Below the pieces are notes generated by a model, which saw only the letters and a program-made list of their open reading frames with translations, was not told where the DNA came from and did not search any database. Of a stretch of 33,480 nucleotides of DNA, positions 7,998 through 18,270 are shown piece by piece. The translations under genes and the position numbers were made by a program. Source of the DNA: Acidobacteriota bacterium. Lineage in GTDB: Bacteria; Acidobacteriota; Terriglobia; Versatilivoradales; Versatilivoraceae. The stretch spans positions 1 through 33,480 of the forward strand of contig JAJECY010000005.1 of the NCBI GenBank assembly GCA_022821775.1, in the 5' to 3' direction. Numbering within the stretch: position 1 is the stretch's first letter; every line of letters starts with the position of its first letter.

Positions 7998-10388
7998 ATG
8001 CAGTGGTTTCTACTCCTGATCGTGTTGTCGGTCTGGCCCTCCGAGGAGGGGTGGTCTCAAGAGATCGACATCCCCCTGACCGTGCGGGAGACCGCCGGAC
8101 TGTCCCGCCATCAGTATCCCATCACTTCGGGCGTCCCGCTACCTCGGGGGCTTCTCAAGTCAGCCCGCCTGCTCCAGTTGATGGACCGCCAGGGCAGGTT
8201 TGTTCCCGCCGTTGTCGAGGAAGTGGCTCGCTGGCCGGAAGACGGCAGCCTGCAGTGGGTCCAGGTCCACTTCGCCGCCAGCCTGCCGGCCAACGGGCAA
8301 GTGGTGTACTTCCTGCGTCGGGTCGGCGGCCTGCCCAGGTTTCCCTCGCCCATTGGCCTGTCGCGTGGCAGCGAGGCGGTGGAAGTGGTTACCGGGCCCC
8401 TCCGGTTGGTCATGGGAGGTCCGTCGCAGCAACTGTTGGACCAGGTCTGGGTGGACGAGAATTGGGGCTACGATTTCTCCGCACGCACGCGGATCCTGGA
8501 TAGCGGCCGTTTCCGGATGGCCCTCAAGAGTGGCGGCAACACTTACGGCATGGGCTCCTGGAGCGAAAACCAGGTGGTGGTGGAAGAGGCCAATGCGTTT
8601 CGAGCCGTGATCAAGGTTTCGGGGACCTTTGTCTCCGAGGATGCGGGAGTCGCGCCCCTGGACTTTGTGGCCAGGGTTACGGTGTATGGAGGAAAGACCT
8701 ATTTCAGGCTGGACTTGAGGCTGGTTCGGCCTTGCGGCTCGGGGACCGGGGGATTTCCGGTGGAGGACTTCAGCCTCGAGACCCAATTGAACCTGGATCC
8801 GCTTTCGCGGCGGTTTGCCCTGGGCGGAGGGGAACGGGATCATGAGGGCCACTTCGATCGAACCTCTGCCGTATCCCTCTACCTGAACAGTCCCGATTCC
8901 TATCGCCTCTCGGTAGTGGAGGCGGATGAGGCCGCCCCTGACGGAGGTGCCGGCCGCCAACCCGCTTCCCGAACGGCGCGGCGCCGGGTGGCGAAGGAGT
9001 TCCGCGCCAATCTGGGCTGGGGGGACTTGGCCGACGAGCGGCATGGCCTGGCGCTGGGCGTGAAGCGGTTCCCGCATCTCTATCCCATGGCCTTTGAAAT
9101 CAAAGAGTCCGGCAGCCTGATCGCGCGGCTGTTACCGCAGGAGGCCAAACCCTGGAACATTCCGGCCGGCGGGTCCAGGACCCACCAAATGCTTTTTTAC
9201 TTTCACGGGAACCGCGGTCTTGCCCAGGGTCGGGTCAAGAACGAACTCATGGGTCTGCAGAACCCGGTGTACGCGTTCGCTCCGCCCTCCTGGTACTGTC
9301 GGGCCGGCCAAGCCCTGGGAGCGCTTTCGGAATCGTCCCCCGAGGCCTATCGGGAGGGGTATTGGCCACTGGTTCGTCGGGTCGACGAGTGGATTGAAGG
9401 ACAGCGGGAATCTTTGGCAGCATCGCTCGATGATCGAGGGTCGGACGAAAACGACAGCTTCGGCCGGCCCGGCTCAGGCGGAGGCCGGCTCCGCCCGGAG
9501 AGCGCGCAAACCGCCGCGAAGAGCATCCGTTGGACCGACGACCGCAGCGACTCTCTTGCCCGGGGCCTTTACCTTCACTTTTATCGGACCGGAGACCCCA
9601 GGTCGCTGGAAGTCGCAGAGCAGTTGGTTGACCGCTGGGCGGATTTCGGTGTTTCCCGCCGGCCCCACTCCGCCACCGGAGTTTGTGGGCCGGCCGGCTG
9701 GGACGGGCATGGCCGTGAGCAACTGCTTGACTCGTTTCTGCTGACCGGGAACCGCCGAGCCCTGGACGCCGCTCGTTCCTGGCTGGAGCAGGTGGCGGTT
9801 GCGGACGAATTGAATCCTGCTCAGGCCCCCCGGCATGCAGCAGAGGTCCTGGCCGGACTGGTCAGGGGTTACCAGGCGCTTGGGGATGAGCGTTTCCTGG
9901 AGAAGGCCCGGTGGATCGTGGAGGTGATCGGTGCCTGGCAAGACGGGGATTGGGAGCGCTTGAAGGAACTGTCTCCGGTGAACGCCCTGCGGTGGCGGGC
10001 GGAACGCGGACCCACCGGCGTGACCGAAACCTGGAACCGGGGACAGCTCTGGTCGGCGCTCCACAGGAATCGGGACTGGTTGGGTCGAGACCGGGTGGAG
10101 GCCTGCCTGCAGAGGGAGATTGGGTCCGTCCGGGTCGGCTTGGAAGACCGGTCAAGCGGAGCGAGGGATCCCGGGAAGTCCCCGGAAGCCGGAATCAGTC
10201 TGGCGTCGGGTTTGGCCGCCCTCTACGAGACCGGGGGCGATCCGGAACACTGGGAACTGGCGCTGAGGGTGTTTACCGAGGCAATCCAGGATCGGGAGGC
10301 GTCCCGGTCAGTCCCTTCGGGCGCCGTTTCGAGCCAAGCGCAGCACTTTCTCTGGTATCTGTCCCTAGCGTTCGATCCGCCCCGGTGA
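7998..10388 (+). CDS. Exported exo-rhamnogalacturonan-lyase-like (RIFT-barrel / PL26-like) protein
   Basis: A 796-residue protein with a short signal peptide (hydrophobic residues 3-12, then SEEGWSQ as likely cleavage region). ATG 7998 is the only start, because an in-frame stop lies at 7971; no good ribosome binding site is seen. The N-terminal domain has the pattern of the PcRGLX/YetA type: a VR-x-x-x-G-x-x-R start, SGVPLPRGLL, then RWPEDGSLQWVQVHF. Residues up to about 400 are beta-rich. The rest is helical with WDGHGREQLLDSFLLTG, consistent with an alpha/alpha toroid of polysaccharide lyases. The probable role is breakdown of an acidic plant or algal polysaccharide in the periplasm or outside. 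Family membership is from pattern recognition, and catalytic residues could not be assigned. Confidence 0.6.
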   Translation: MQWFLLLIVLSVWPSEEGWSQEIDIPLTVRETAGLSRHQYPITSGVPLPRGLLKSARLLQLMDRQGRFVPAVVEEVARWPEDGSLQWVQVHFAASLPANGQVVYFLRRVGGLPRFPSPIGLSRGSEAVEVVTGPLRLVMGGPSQQLLDQVWVDENWGYDFSARTRILDSGRFRMALKSGGNTYGMGSWSENQVVVEEANAFRAVIKVSGTFVSEDAGVAPLDFVARVTVYGGKTYFRLDLRLVRPCGSGTGGFPVEDFSLETQLNLDPLSRRFALGGGERDHEGHFDRTSAVSLYLNSPDSYRLSVVEADEAAPDGGAGRQPASRTARRRVAKEFRANLGWGDLADERHGLALGVKRFPHLYPMAFEIKESGSLIARLLPQEAKPWNIPAGGSRTHQMLFYFHGNRGLAQGRVKNELMGLQNPVYAFAPPSWYCRAGQALGALSESSPEAYREGYWPLVRRVDEWIEGQRESLAASLDDRGSDENDSFGRPGSGGGRLRPESAQTAAKSIRWTDDRSDSLARGLYLHFYRTGDPRSLEVAEQLVDRWADFGVSRRPHSATGVCGPAGWDGHGREQLLDSFLLTGNRRALDAARSWLEQVAVADELNPAQAPRHAAEVLAGLVRGYQALGDERFLEKARWIVEVIGAWQDGDWERLKELSPVNALRWRAERGPTGVTETWNRGQLWSALHRNRDWLGRDRVEACLQREIGSVRVGLEDRSSGARDPGKSPEAGISLASGLAALYETGGDPEHWELALRVFTEAIQDREASRSVPSGAVSSQAQHFLWYLSLAFDPPR

Positions 10389-10438
10389 GGGGTGGGCCTT
10401 TTGCAAAATTCCCCAGGGTGGATAAGGGACGAGGGATA

Positions 10439-10554
10439 AGGGACGTTGTTGAATTACTGGAATAACTTGTAAAGACCCCGTAGGAGCCTTCATTGAATCA
10501 AAGCAATTCAGCAGCGGCGGATCGAAGTTATTCCAGTAATTCAACAACGTCCCC
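10439..10554. repeat. 116-bp palindromic repeat element, copy 2 (MITE/REP-like)
   Basis: This is the second copy of the element at 4255-4370. The arms are 10440-10468 and 10525-10554, identical to those of copy 1 except for the first base (A instead of G at 10439). The centre differs from copy 1 at several bases but keeps the ATTGAATCAAAGCAATTCA hairpin. It sits between two convergent genes and is preceded by a short direct repeat (GATAAGGGACGAGGGATAAGGGAC). Conservation of the arms with drift in the centre suggests that the stem is what is recognised. It could act as a bidirectional terminator for both flanking genes. Confidence 0.85.
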
Positions 10555-10588
10555 AGCGCTCGACGACGAATTGTGCAAAAGGCTTGGT

Positions 10589-11167
10589 TCAGAGAAGGGG
10601 AGCGACGGCCTTGTGAAAGACCTCATAGTTCTGTCCGCCAACCAGGCTCCGAGTCAGTCGGCCCTTTCGGTCGATGACGAAGGTGGTGGGAAACCCTCCT
10701 ATCCAGTCCGGCGCAAGGAAGCTGATCAAGTCCTCGTAGTTCTCCTCGGTGTTGATATAGGTGGGGAAGGTCACGCCGTTTTCCTTGAGGAAGGCCTCCA
10801 CCTGCCCCCGCTGCTCGCTCGTGTCGACTGAAATCAGGATCAACTCCAGACCCCGGCCCCGGAGTTTCCCGTGGAGCTTGATCAGGTCCGGAAACTCCTC
10901 GCGGCAGGGAACGCACCAGGTAGCCCAGAGGTTGATCAATACGACTCTTCCCCGCTTCTTCTTGAGAATGGTCTTTAGTGTGGCGGCCTCTACCGGTTTC
11001 AGAAGTGAGCCGTCACCGGCGGCCGACTTACGTGGGAGGGATAGCGAGGCCGGGCCGGCTGTCTGCAAGCATATCCAAACGGCTGCCAGCAGCGTCGGAA
11101 GCCGCCGCCGTCGCCTTCGCTTCCCGAAGTCTGCGTGCTCCCACGGCTGGCTGGCTGGAGTCGTCAT
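10589..11167 (-). CDS. TlpA/ResA-like thioredoxin-fold protein, exported
   Basis: A 192-residue thiol-disulfide exchange protein. Start ATG 11167 is preceded by GAGGTG. The N-terminus carries a run of arginines (about residues 17-22) and a hydrophobic segment (LPTLLAAVWICLQTAG), so it is exported and probably membrane-anchored. The thioredoxin core includes VVLINLWATWCVPCREE with the redox pair CVPC near residue 88, the family cis-proline region GGFPTTFVIDRKG, and a TlpA-type insertion. The expected role is keeping thiols reduced in the periplasm, for example in cytochrome c maturation, but no cytochrome genes are next to it. It is transcribed divergently from tRNA-Leu/tig. Confidence 0.9.
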   Translation of the reverse strand: MTTPASQPWEHADFGKRRRRRRLPTLLAAVWICLQTAGPASLSLPRKSAAGDGSLLKPVEAATLKTILKKKRGRVVLINLWATWCVPCREEFPDLIKLHGKLRGRGLELILISVDTSEQRGQVEAFLKENGVTFPTYINTEENYEDLISFLAPDWIGGFPTTFVIDRKGRLTRSLVGGQNYEVFHKAVAPLL

Positions 11168-11213
11168 GCCCGCACCTCTTCTTCTGTCGGGTTGCCTGCC
11201 CCTCGGCTCGAAA

Positions 11214-11243
11214 TTGACACGAAAACGCCAATGATGCTATAAA
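11214..11243 (+). promoter_or_regulatory. Sigma70-like promoter for tRNA-Leu and tig
   Basis: TTGACA at 11214-11219 and TATAAA at 11238-11243 are separated by 18 bases. This is close to the ideal housekeeping promoter and points toward tRNA-Leu about 90 bases downstream. It lies in the 168-base divergent gap between the TlpA-like gene and the tRNA. No other start signal of this quality was seen in the window. The promoter probably drives the tRNA and may read through into tig and clpP. Confidence 0.7.
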
Positions 11244-11335
11244 ATTCCTCGCCTGCTGTCATTGGCATTCGTCGCAGTGCCCAGCCTTATTGATCCGAGC
11301 AGCTTCGGGCAACCGGGCTCCAAGTTGCGCACCAA

Positions 11336-11420
11336 GCGAAAGTGGCGGAATTGGCAGACGCGCTGGACTTAGGATCCAGTCCCGAAAGGGGTAGGGGTTC
11401 AAGTCCCCTCTTTCGCACCA
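11336..11420 (+). tRNA. tRNA-Leu (anticodon UAG)
   Basis: The 7-base acceptor stem GCGAAAG pairs with CTTTCGC, and the CCA end is encoded (11418-11420). The D-loop contains the usual GGCGGAATTGGCAGACGC. The anticodon arm is CTGGA-CTTAGGA-TCCAG, giving anticodon TAG at 11370-11372, which reads CUN leucine codons. A long variable arm (TCCCGAAAGGGG region) confirms a class II tRNA, and the T-arm GGGGTTCAAGTCCCC is standard. The gene lies just upstream of trigger factor. Confidence 0.97.
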
Positions 11421-11522
11421 GATTCCGGCCCTTCTTGATCGGTTCCTACCCTTTCGATCCAACGAGAATGAGATAGGCAGCGGATTTGCGCACGAGTCCG
11501 CACGTCTCGCAAGGTGGATGTC

Positions 11523-12824
11523 TTGAAGGTTGAAGTGAACCCCTTGAGTTCCTGCAAGACCGAGTTGGGCATAGAAGTGGATGCCGAACGCTGGCAGCCC
11601 GACTACCAGGCGGTCTGCCAGAAGTACCTGCGGCAGGCGCGCGTTCCGGGTTTTCGCCCCGGCAGAGCGCCGCTGGCGATCGTCCAACAGCGATTCGGGG
11701 ATTCCATCCGGGCCGACTTCCTGGACGTGGCCGTACGCAAGTACTTCACGGATGCGGTGGAATCGAAATCCCTGTCTCCCCTGTCGGTACCCAAGATAGC
11801 GGACGTCGACTATGCTCCGGGGAAACCCTTTACCTTCACGGCCACCTTCGAAACGCCGCCTGCCTTCGAGCTTCCCGACTACAAGGGACTGGAGGTCGAG
11901 CAGGTCCCGACCGAGGTCAAGGACGAGGAAGTGGAGACGGTGCTTGAACAGTTGCGGGAGCGGTCGGCGGAGTATTTACCGGTGGAGGACCGGCCTGCAC
12001 GGGCCGGTGACCATGCCGTCATCTCGCTGGAAGGGAAGTATTCTACGGCGGGCCGCGAGGATATCCGCGATAACGATGTTTACTGTGAACTGGGTGGAGA
12101 AGGGACGCCGCAGGAATTTACCGACAACCTGAGCGGGGCCCAATGCGGAGAGATCAGGACGTTTGCAGTCACCTATGGCGACGATCACCCCAACAGGCAG
12201 CTCGCCGGCCACCAGGTGAATTATCGCGTGGAGCTCAAGGCCGTCAAGCAGAAGCGCCTGCCTGAACTCGACGACGAGTTCGCCAAGGATGCCGGGGTCT
12301 ACACTTCTCTCGAGGACATGCGGTCCAAGGTACGGGCTGACTGCGTGGAGCGCAAGGAGAAGGCCGCCCGCTCCGAAATGCAGTCCAGGCTGGTCGATCG
12401 CCTGGTCGAAGAAACGTCCTTCGAAGTGCCCCAAGTGCTGGTCGAGGAACAGCTCGAAACGCGGCTGAAAGAAACCATGCAGACCCTGATGATGCAGGGG
12501 GTTCACCCCAGCACGCTCAAGCTGGACTGGAACCAGTTCCGGGAACAGCAGCGAGAGAAGGCCGTTCTGGATGTGAAGCGCGCCATCCTGCTGGAGGACA
12601 TCGCCGAAAAGGAGCAGCTCACCGTTTCCGATGAGGAGCTGGAAGATGAAATCTCGCGCATCGCTCAGGGGGCGGACCAGCCCATCGAGGCCGTCAGATC
12701 GCGCTTGACAAGGGACGGGGGCGCCTCTAGAATGAAAAACACGATCCGAAACAGGAAGTGCCTGGATTTAATCCTTCGTCTGGCGTCCGTCAAGACTCCC
12801 CCGGGACTTATCGTTCAACCCTAA
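11523..12824 (+). CDS. tig: Trigger factor, ribosome-associated chaperone
   Basis: Trigger factor binds the ribosome exit tunnel, folds nascent chains and has peptidyl-prolyl isomerase activity. I prefer TTG 11523, giving N-terminus (M)[11 protein letters not shown] as is usual, with AAGGTGG five bases upstream; GTG 11514 would add three residues without a ribosome binding site. The ribosome-binding signature is seen as [14 protein letters not shown] (about residues 40-53). An FKBP-like domain follows (about 150-245; [10 protein letters not shown], then [30 protein letters not shown]), then the helical C-terminal arms. Length of about 433 residues is normal. It heads the tig-clpP-clpX-lon block, 37 bases before clpP, so it is probably co-transcribed with it. 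Confidence 0.95.
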   Translation: MKVEVNPLSSCKTELGIEVDAERWQPDYQAVCQKYLRQARVPGFRPGRAPLAIVQQRFGDSIRADFLDVAVRKYFTDAVESKSLSPLSVPKIADVDYAPGKPFTFTATFETPPAFELPDYKGLEVEQVPTEVKDEEVETVLEQLRERSAEYLPVEDRPARAGDHAVISLEGKYSTAGREDIRDNDVYCELGGEGTPQEFTDNLSGAQCGEIRTFAVTYGDDHPNRQLAGHQVNYRVELKAVKQKRLPELDDEFAKDAGVYTSLEDMRSKVRADCVERKEKAARSEMQSRLVDRLVEETSFEVPQVLVEEQLETRLKETMQTLMMQGVHPSTLKLDWNQFREQQREKAVLDVKRAILLEDIAEKEQLTVSDEELEDEISRIAQGADQPIEAVRSRLTRDGGASRMKNTIRNRKCLDLILRLASVKTPPGLIVQP

Positions 12825-12861
12825 ATCAGTCACAGCCAAGACTTCAGGGGATCCCAACCAC

Positions 12862-13446
12862 ATGTTAGTTCCCATGGTAGTGGAACAGACGAGTAGGGGC
12901 GAGCGCGCCTACGACATCTACTCCCGCCTCTTGAAGGACAACATCATCTTCATCGGGACCCCGATCGATGACAACATCGCCAACCTGGTGACGGCTCAGT
13001 TGCTGTTCCTGGAGGCTGAGGACCCGGAGAAGGATATTTCCCTCTACATCAACAGCCCGGGCGGTTCCATCACGGCCGGCTTGGCGATTTACGACACCAT
13101 TCAGTTCATACGGCCGGATGTGACCACCATCTGCGTGGGGCAGGCGGCCAGCATGGCAGCGCTGCTGCTCTGCTCCGGCACTCGCGGCAAGCGCTTTGCG
13201 CTGCCCAACTCGAGGATATTGATTCACCAGCCTTCCATGGGCGGATTGTCCGGCCAGGCCTCCGATATTGACATTCACGCCAAAGAGATTCTCCGATTGA
13301 GAGATACCACCAGCCAAATCCTCTCCTCGCATACGGGACAACCGCTGGATAAGATCGAGCGGGACGTGGAGAGGGATTTCATCATGACCTCCGAAGAAGC
13401 CCACGACTATGGGCTTGTCGATCAAGTCATCGTGCGTCATGAATAA
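12862..13446 (+). CDS. clpP: ATP-dependent Clp protease proteolytic subunit
   Basis: The 194-residue serine peptidase that forms the tetradecameric chamber fed by ClpX. The catalytic triad is visible: Ser97 in GQAASMAA, His122 in IHQPSMGG and Asp172 in ERDFIMTS, which is the spacing of E. coli ClpP. The handle region and the substrate-binding [13 protein letters not shown] are intact. ATG 12862 ([24 protein letters not shown]) is the standard start. Unusually, its partner clpX does not follow directly; a lineage-specific exported protein gene lies between them. Confidence 0.98.
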   Translation: MLVPMVVEQTSRGERAYDIYSRLLKDNIIFIGTPIDDNIANLVTAQLLFLEAEDPEKDISLYINSPGGSITAGLAIYDTIQFIRPDVTTICVGQAASMAALLLCSGTRGKRFALPNSRILIHQPSMGGLSGQASDIDIHAKEILRLRDTTSQILSSHTGQPLDKIERDVERDFIMTSEEAHDYGLVDQVIVRHE

Positions 13447-13541
13447 GGGCAAAGCGAGGATTCCTTTATCCGCTCCGGAACGGGGCTGGCGGGCTTCCAG
13501 GTGGTGAGGCGCGCTGTCTTCAGACGACGGCGCGACCAAAA

Positions 13542-14429
13542 ATGCGTCAGGCCAGTGGAAAGGCAACGGGTCCGACCGTTGGTTCGGCGGGGTCCTCCGG
13601 CGGATGGCCGAGCGGGTGCAGGCTGGCCATTGCGGCGCTCTGGCTGGTGCCGGTGGCGATGGTTCTTCCGGGTCCGGTTCTCGGGGCGCCCGGGATGAGC
13701 CGGGAGGAGGCGGCCGCGGTCATTGCCCGGACGCGCCAATGGGTGCAGGGATACCTGGAGTCCCTGCCCAATTTTACCTGCCGAAAGACCATACGGGTCT
13801 TTGTGGTTCCGGCGATACGGAAGCCGGAGTTGCGCGATTGGGCGGTCGAGATACCCAAGTGGGTGATTTCGAGGAGGGGAGGCAAGCCGCGGATCGACGA
13901 GTCGGAGTGGCTGGTGCGGATGGTGAAGGGAGGACGGGAGAGTTATGAATGGATCGGCGGCAATCAGCGCGGCCACGGCTGGGGGTTTTTCGGTCATTGG
14001 TTGAAGGCTCTTTTCGGACAGAAGTATCCGACCGAGTTCGAGTGGATCGAAGATGGCCGGCTGCGGGGGCATGGAGTGCATGTGTTCCGCACGGAGACGC
14101 CGAGAAATTTCTGCCAGTACGGCGGACGCGCCGGCGACAACACCGTGCTGGTCGGGTACCGCGGAAAGATTTATATTGACCGGGACAGTCGGCGTGTTTT
14201 GAGATATGTGGCTGAGGAACCGATCGGATTGCCCAAGCGACACCGGGTCAAGTCGGGCAGGATGCTTTTCGACTATGATTACCAGGAGATTGGTGACGAG
14301 GTTGCGTTGCTTCCATTAAAATCGCTGGCCTATACCCGGTACCGGGGCCGTTCGACCTTGGCGGAAAGCAACTTTCACCAGTACCGGGAGTATCAAGCCG
14401 AGACCAAGCTGGATTTTGGGGAGCAGTAA
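13542..14429 (+). CDS. Exported protein of unknown function inserted between clpP and clpX
   Basis: A 295-residue protein with an N-terminal hydrophobic stretch (CRLAIAALWLVPVAMVLPG, about residues 26-44) ending in VLGAPG, a likely signal-peptidase site. The mature part begins with a helix and YLESLPNFTCRKTIRVF, a motif I associate with acidobacterial exported proteins of unknown role. The rest is beta-rich, with alternating charged strands such as YRGKIYIDRDSRRVLRYV and LFDYDYQEIGDEVALLPLK, reminiscent of LolA/LppX-type half-barrels. This resemblance is weak inference. The start at ATG 13542 has no clear ribosome binding site. I cannot assign a function; the position inside the clp block suggests co-expression with proteolysis genes. 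Confidence 0.75.
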   Translation: MRQASGKATGPTVGSAGSSGGWPSGCRLAIAALWLVPVAMVLPGPVLGAPGMSREEAAAVIARTRQWVQGYLESLPNFTCRKTIRVFVVPAIRKPELRDWAVEIPKWVISRRGGKPRIDESEWLVRMVKGGRESYEWIGGNQRGHGWGFFGHWLKALFGQKYPTEFEWIEDGRLRGHGVHVFRTETPRNFCQYGGRAGDNTVLVGYRGKIYIDRDSRRVLRYVAEEPIGLPKRHRVKSGRMLFDYDYQEIGDEVALLPLKSLAYTRYRGRSTLAESNFHQYREYQAETKLDFGEQ

Positions 14430-14570
14430 TCTGCAGTATTCCAAACGGGGGATTGTCGGAGAATCCAGGGCGGAGCCGTCCCACGGCGCCTCGACGGCAT
14501 CGGGGGATGGATTTTGCTGAGTCGGCGCGGATCCCGGACAGGGTTCGGCAAGCCGACCGGAGGAGCTGAC

Positions 14571-15806
14571 TTGAAAAGAAACAGCACCGAGGAATCGTTG
14601 AGATGTTCCTTCTGCAACAAGAGTCAGAATGACGTCCGCAAGCTGATCGCCGGTCCCACCGTGTTTATCTGTGACGAATGTGTCCGTGTCTGCAACGACA
14701 TCATCGATGACGACCAGGGTGTTGATTCCGACGCCAAGCCCCATCCGCTGCCCAAGCCGCATGAGGTCAAGGCCTATCTGGACGAATACGTCATTGGCCA
14801 GGAAAAGACCAAGAAGAAGCTGGCGGTGGCGGTCTACAACCACTACAAGCGAATCGAGCTTGCCCGCCGGCGCAGCGAGGTCGAACTGACCAAGAGCAAT
14901 ATCCTGTTGATCGGCCCCACCGGGACGGGAAAAACACTGCTGGCCCAGACCCTGGCCAAGAGGCTCAGCGTGCCCTTCGCCATCGTGGACGCCACCACGC
15001 TGACCGAAGCCGGATACGTGGGCGAGGACGTTGAGAACATCATTTTGAAATTGCTTCAGAGCGCCGGCGGGGACGTGGAGAAATGCCAGCATGGCATGAT
15101 TTACATTGATGAGGTGGACAAGATCTGCCGGAAAGACGAGAATCCCTCCATCACTCGGGACGTGTCCGGAGAGGGGGTACAGCAGGCACTGCTGAAAATC
15201 CTGGAGGGAACGATCGCCAACGTGCCGCCTCAGGGTGGAAGGAAACATCCCCACCAGGAATTCACCCAGGTCGATACGACCAATATACTTTTCATCTGTG
15301 GCGGGGCCTTCGTCGGGCTGGAGAAAGTGGTCGAACGGCGCATCGGCAAGAGAACCCTCGGTTTTCGCAGTGACGTCAAGACGGTCCAGCAGAGGCGAAA
15401 TCTGGCCATGCTGGAGAGAGTGGAGCCGCAGGATCTGATCAGGTACGGCTTGATCCCCGAGTTTGTGGGACGCATGCCCGTGGTGGGAACCCTGGGAGAT
15501 CTGGATATCGCTGCCCTGGTGAAGATTCTGACCAAGCCGAAGAATGCCCTGGTGAAGCAGTATCAGAAGTTGTTCGAATATGAAGGAGTCAAGCTACACT
15601 TTAATCAGGACGCCCTGGAGGGAATTGCAGAGCTGGCCCAGCAACGGAAGGTCGGGGCCCGCGGGCTGCGCATCATCATCGAGGAACTAATGCTCGATCT
15701 CATGTACCTGCTGCCTGCCCAGCGGAAGATCAAGGAGTTTGTGGTGACCAAGGAGATGGTGACGGCCAACTCCATCGATCTCTCGCTCCTGGAAAAGGCA
15801 GGCTAA
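14571..15806 (+). CDS. clpX: ATP-dependent Clp protease ATP-binding subunit ClpX
   Basis: AAA+ unfoldase that recognises tagged proteins and passes them to ClpP. I place the start at TTG 14571, because GGAGGAG lies just before it and the product then begins (M)[17 protein letters not shown], the normal ClpX N-terminus; a start at 14514 would add 19 atypical residues. The zinc-binding domain has CSFC and CDECVRVC. Walker A is GPTGTGKT (about residues 114-121), Walker B is [10 protein letters not shown], and the sensor-2 motif GARGLR is near the end. Length is 411 residues, normal for the family. It is followed by lon 43 bases later. Confidence 0.97.
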   Translation: MKRNSTEESLRCSFCNKSQNDVRKLIAGPTVFICDECVRVCNDIIDDDQGVDSDAKPHPLPKPHEVKAYLDEYVIGQEKTKKKLAVAVYNHYKRIELARRRSEVELTKSNILLIGPTGTGKTLLAQTLAKRLSVPFAIVDATTLTEAGYVGEDVENIILKLLQSAGGDVEKCQHGMIYIDEVDKICRKDENPSITRDVSGEGVQQALLKILEGTIANVPPQGGRKHPHQEFTQVDTTNILFICGGAFVGLEKVVERRIGKRTLGFRSDVKTVQQRRNLAMLERVEPQDLIRYGLIPEFVGRMPVVGTLGDLDIAALVKILTKPKNALVKQYQKLFEYEGVKLHFNQDALEGIAELAQQRKVGARGLRIIIEELMLDLMYLLPAQRKIKEFVVTKEMVTANSIDLSLLEKAG

Positions 15807-15849
15807 GCCACGGCACGGAACCTGTTACTCTCGAGAAAGCGGAATAGCG

Positions 15850-18270
15850 ATGTTCGGTAAGCCCAAGGAAAAATCGGAATACACCCTCTTGCCCATGGTT
15901 CCCATTCGGGACGTGGTGCTCTTCCCCTACATGATGATTCCCTTCGTGATTGGGCGGCCGGCCTCGGTGAAGGCCCTGGACGTCGCCTTCAGCGGGGACA
16001 AGCGGATCTTCCTGGCCACCCAGCACGATGCCGCGGTCGACGATCCGCAGCCCACCGAGATCTATTCCACCGGGACCATCGCCAATATCGTCCAGAGCCT
16101 GCGCCTGCCGGACGGCAACATCAAGGTCCTGGTGGAAGGGGTGGAGCGCGCCAAGGCGCTTCAGATTCTGGAAGAGGATGAGTACATGAAGGCCGTCCTG
16201 CGGCCGAACTCCCCCGCCCGTTCGGCGCAAGGCGATACCGAGACACTGGTGAACAAGGTCACCTCGCTGTTCGAGCAGTATGTGAAGCTGAGCCAGAACC
16301 TGAATTACGACACCATGGTGGCCGCCGTGCGCGTCGAGGACATCGATCGCCTGGCCGATACCGTGGCTGCCAACCTGGCCGTCACCATCGAGGAAAAGCA
16401 GGAGTTGCTGGAAATCTTCAATCCGGTGGACCGGCTCCACCGCCTGAAGGACATTCTGGATGTGGAGATCGAGAAGCTGAACGTGGATCGTTCCATCAAC
16501 ACGCGGGTCAAGCGTCAGATGGAAAAGGCCCAGAAGGAGTATTACCTGAATGAGAAGATGAAGGCCATTCAGAAGGAGCTGGGCCGTAATGAGAAATCGG
16601 AGGTGGATGAGCTCAAGAAGAAGATCGAAGCGGCCGGCATGCCCAAGGAGGCCCTTGAGAAAGCCATGCAGGAGGTGAAGCGGCTGGAGATGATGCCTCC
16701 CATGTCGGCCGAGTCCACCGTCTCCCGCAACTACATCGATTGGCTGCTGGCCGTTCCCTGGAAGAAGCGATCCAAGGAAATTCAGAAGATCGAACGGGCC
16801 GAAAAGGTTCTTGAAGAGGACCACTACGGACTGGAGAAGGTCAAGGAGCGAATCCTGGAGTTCCTGGCCGTGCGCCAGTTGGTGAAAAACCCCAAGGGTT
16901 CGATTCTCTGCCTGGTGGGTCCTCCGGGAGTGGGAAAATCATCGCTGGCGGGTTCCATAGCCAGGGCTACCGGACGCAAGTTCGTCCGGCTGTCCTTGGG
17001 AGGAGTCCGGGACGAGGCCGAAGTCCGGGGACATCGCCGGACCTATATCGGAGCCTTGCCGGGGCAGATCATCCAGATGATGAAGAAAGCCGGAACCAAG
17101 AACCCGGTCTTTCTACTGGACGAAGTGGACAAGATGAGCATGGATTTCCGCGGAGACCCCTCGGCAGCCCTGCTGGAAGTATTGGATCCGGAGCAGAATC
17201 ACTGCTTTGTGGACCACTACCTGGATGTGGAATACGACCTGTCTCAGGTCATGTTCATTGCCACCGCCAACGTCATCCACACCGTCCCTCAGCCCCTGCA
17301 GGACCGAATGGAAGTCATTCGTATTTCGGGGTACACCGAGGCCGAGAAGCTGGAGATCGCCAAACGCTACCTGGTCAAGAAACAGCTTCCCAGGAACGGT
17401 TTGAAGGAGAAGAACCTGGTTCTGTCTGACGAGTCCATTCTGGGGATCATCCAGAACTACACCCGGGAGTCGGGGGTGCGCAACCTGGAACGGGAGATCG
17501 CCTCCATCTGCCGCAAGGTCGCCCGTAGGGTAGTTACGGAGGGCGCCGGAGTCTCGCGCCAGGTCGACAGGAAGGATTTGAACGACTACCTGGGAGTCAT
17601 CAAACACCGCAACACGCGCTCGGCGGAGAAAAGCGAGGTCGGTCTGGCCACCGGCCTGGCCTGGACCGAGGTCGGGGGAGAAGTGTTGAACACCGAAGCC
17701 ACCTTGATGGAAGGCAAGGGTCGCCTGACCTTGACCGGAAAGCTGGGTGACGTCATGCAGGAGTCGGCGCAAGCCGCCATGAGCTACGTGCGTTCCCGTT
17801 CCAACCGGCTGGGAGTTCCGCGGGAGTTTCACCGCAACTTCGACATGCATATCCACGTGCCCGAAGGAGCCATTCCCAAGGACGGACCCTCGGCCGGCAT
17901 CACCATGGCCACGGCCATGGTCTCCTCCCTGACCAAAATCCCGGTGCGGCCGGACGTGGCCATGACGGGTGAAATCACTTTACGGGGCAAGGTGCTGCCC
18001 ATTGGCGGCATGAAGGAGAAGCTGCTGGCCGCGCACCGGGCCGGGATCAAGGTGGCTGTCCTGCCCAAAGGGAACGAGAAGGATCTATCCGAGGTGCCCC
18101 AGAACATCCGGGAGCATTTTGCAATGCACTTCGTCGAGACCATGGACGAGGTGCTGAAGATCGCCCTGGAAGATGAGATCCCGGTCGCCAAGGAGAAAGC
18201 GGAGGACAAGATCGAGGAGTACAAGCCTTCAATGGAGAAGGACTTTTCTCAAGATTCCATAACCCATTGA
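15850..18270 (+). CDS. lon: ATP-dependent Lon protease
   Basis: An 806-residue cytoplasmic AAA+ serine protease for damaged and regulatory proteins. The N-terminal LAN domain (about residues 12-205; [19 protein letters not shown]) is followed by a coiled-coil, the AAA+ module with Walker [10 protein letters not shown] (about 357-365) and Walker [11 protein letters not shown], and the protease domain. The catalytic dyad is Ser681 in [12 protein letters not shown] and Lys724 in [12 protein letters not shown], the usual 43 residues apart. The stop codon overlaps the TTG start of engB (TTGA), so the two are translationally coupled. Confidence 0.98.
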   Translation: MFGKPKEKSEYTLLPMVPIRDVVLFPYMMIPFVIGRPASVKALDVAFSGDKRIFLATQHDAAVDDPQPTEIYSTGTIANIVQSLRLPDGNIKVLVEGVERAKALQILEEDEYMKAVLRPNSPARSAQGDTETLVNKVTSLFEQYVKLSQNLNYDTMVAAVRVEDIDRLADTVAANLAVTIEEKQELLEIFNPVDRLHRLKDILDVEIEKLNVDRSINTRVKRQMEKAQKEYYLNEKMKAIQKELGRNEKSEVDELKKKIEAAGMPKEALEKAMQEVKRLEMMPPMSAESTVSRNYIDWLLAVPWKKRSKEIQKIERAEKVLEEDHYGLEKVKERILEFLAVRQLVKNPKGSILCLVGPPGVGKSSLAGSIARATGRKFVRLSLGGVRDEAEVRGHRRTYIGALPGQIIQMMKKAGTKNPVFLLDEVDKMSMDFRGDPSAALLEVLDPEQNHCFVDHYLDVEYDLSQVMFIATANVIHTVPQPLQDRMEVIRISGYTEAEKLEIAKRYLVKKQLPRNGLKEKNLVLSDESILGIIQNYTRESGVRNLEREIASICRKVARRVVTEGAGVSRQVDRKDLNDYLGVIKHRNTRSAEKSEVGLATGLAWTEVGGEVLNTEATLMEGKGRLTLTGKLGDVMQESAQAAMSYVRSRSNRLGVPREFHRNFDMHIHVPEGAIPKDGPSAGITMATAMVSSLTKIPVRPDVAMTGEITLRGKVLPIGGMKEKLLAAHRAGIKVAVLPKGNEKDLSEVPQNIREHFAMHFVETMDEVLKIALEDEIPVAKEKAEDKIEEYKPSMEKDFSQDSITH

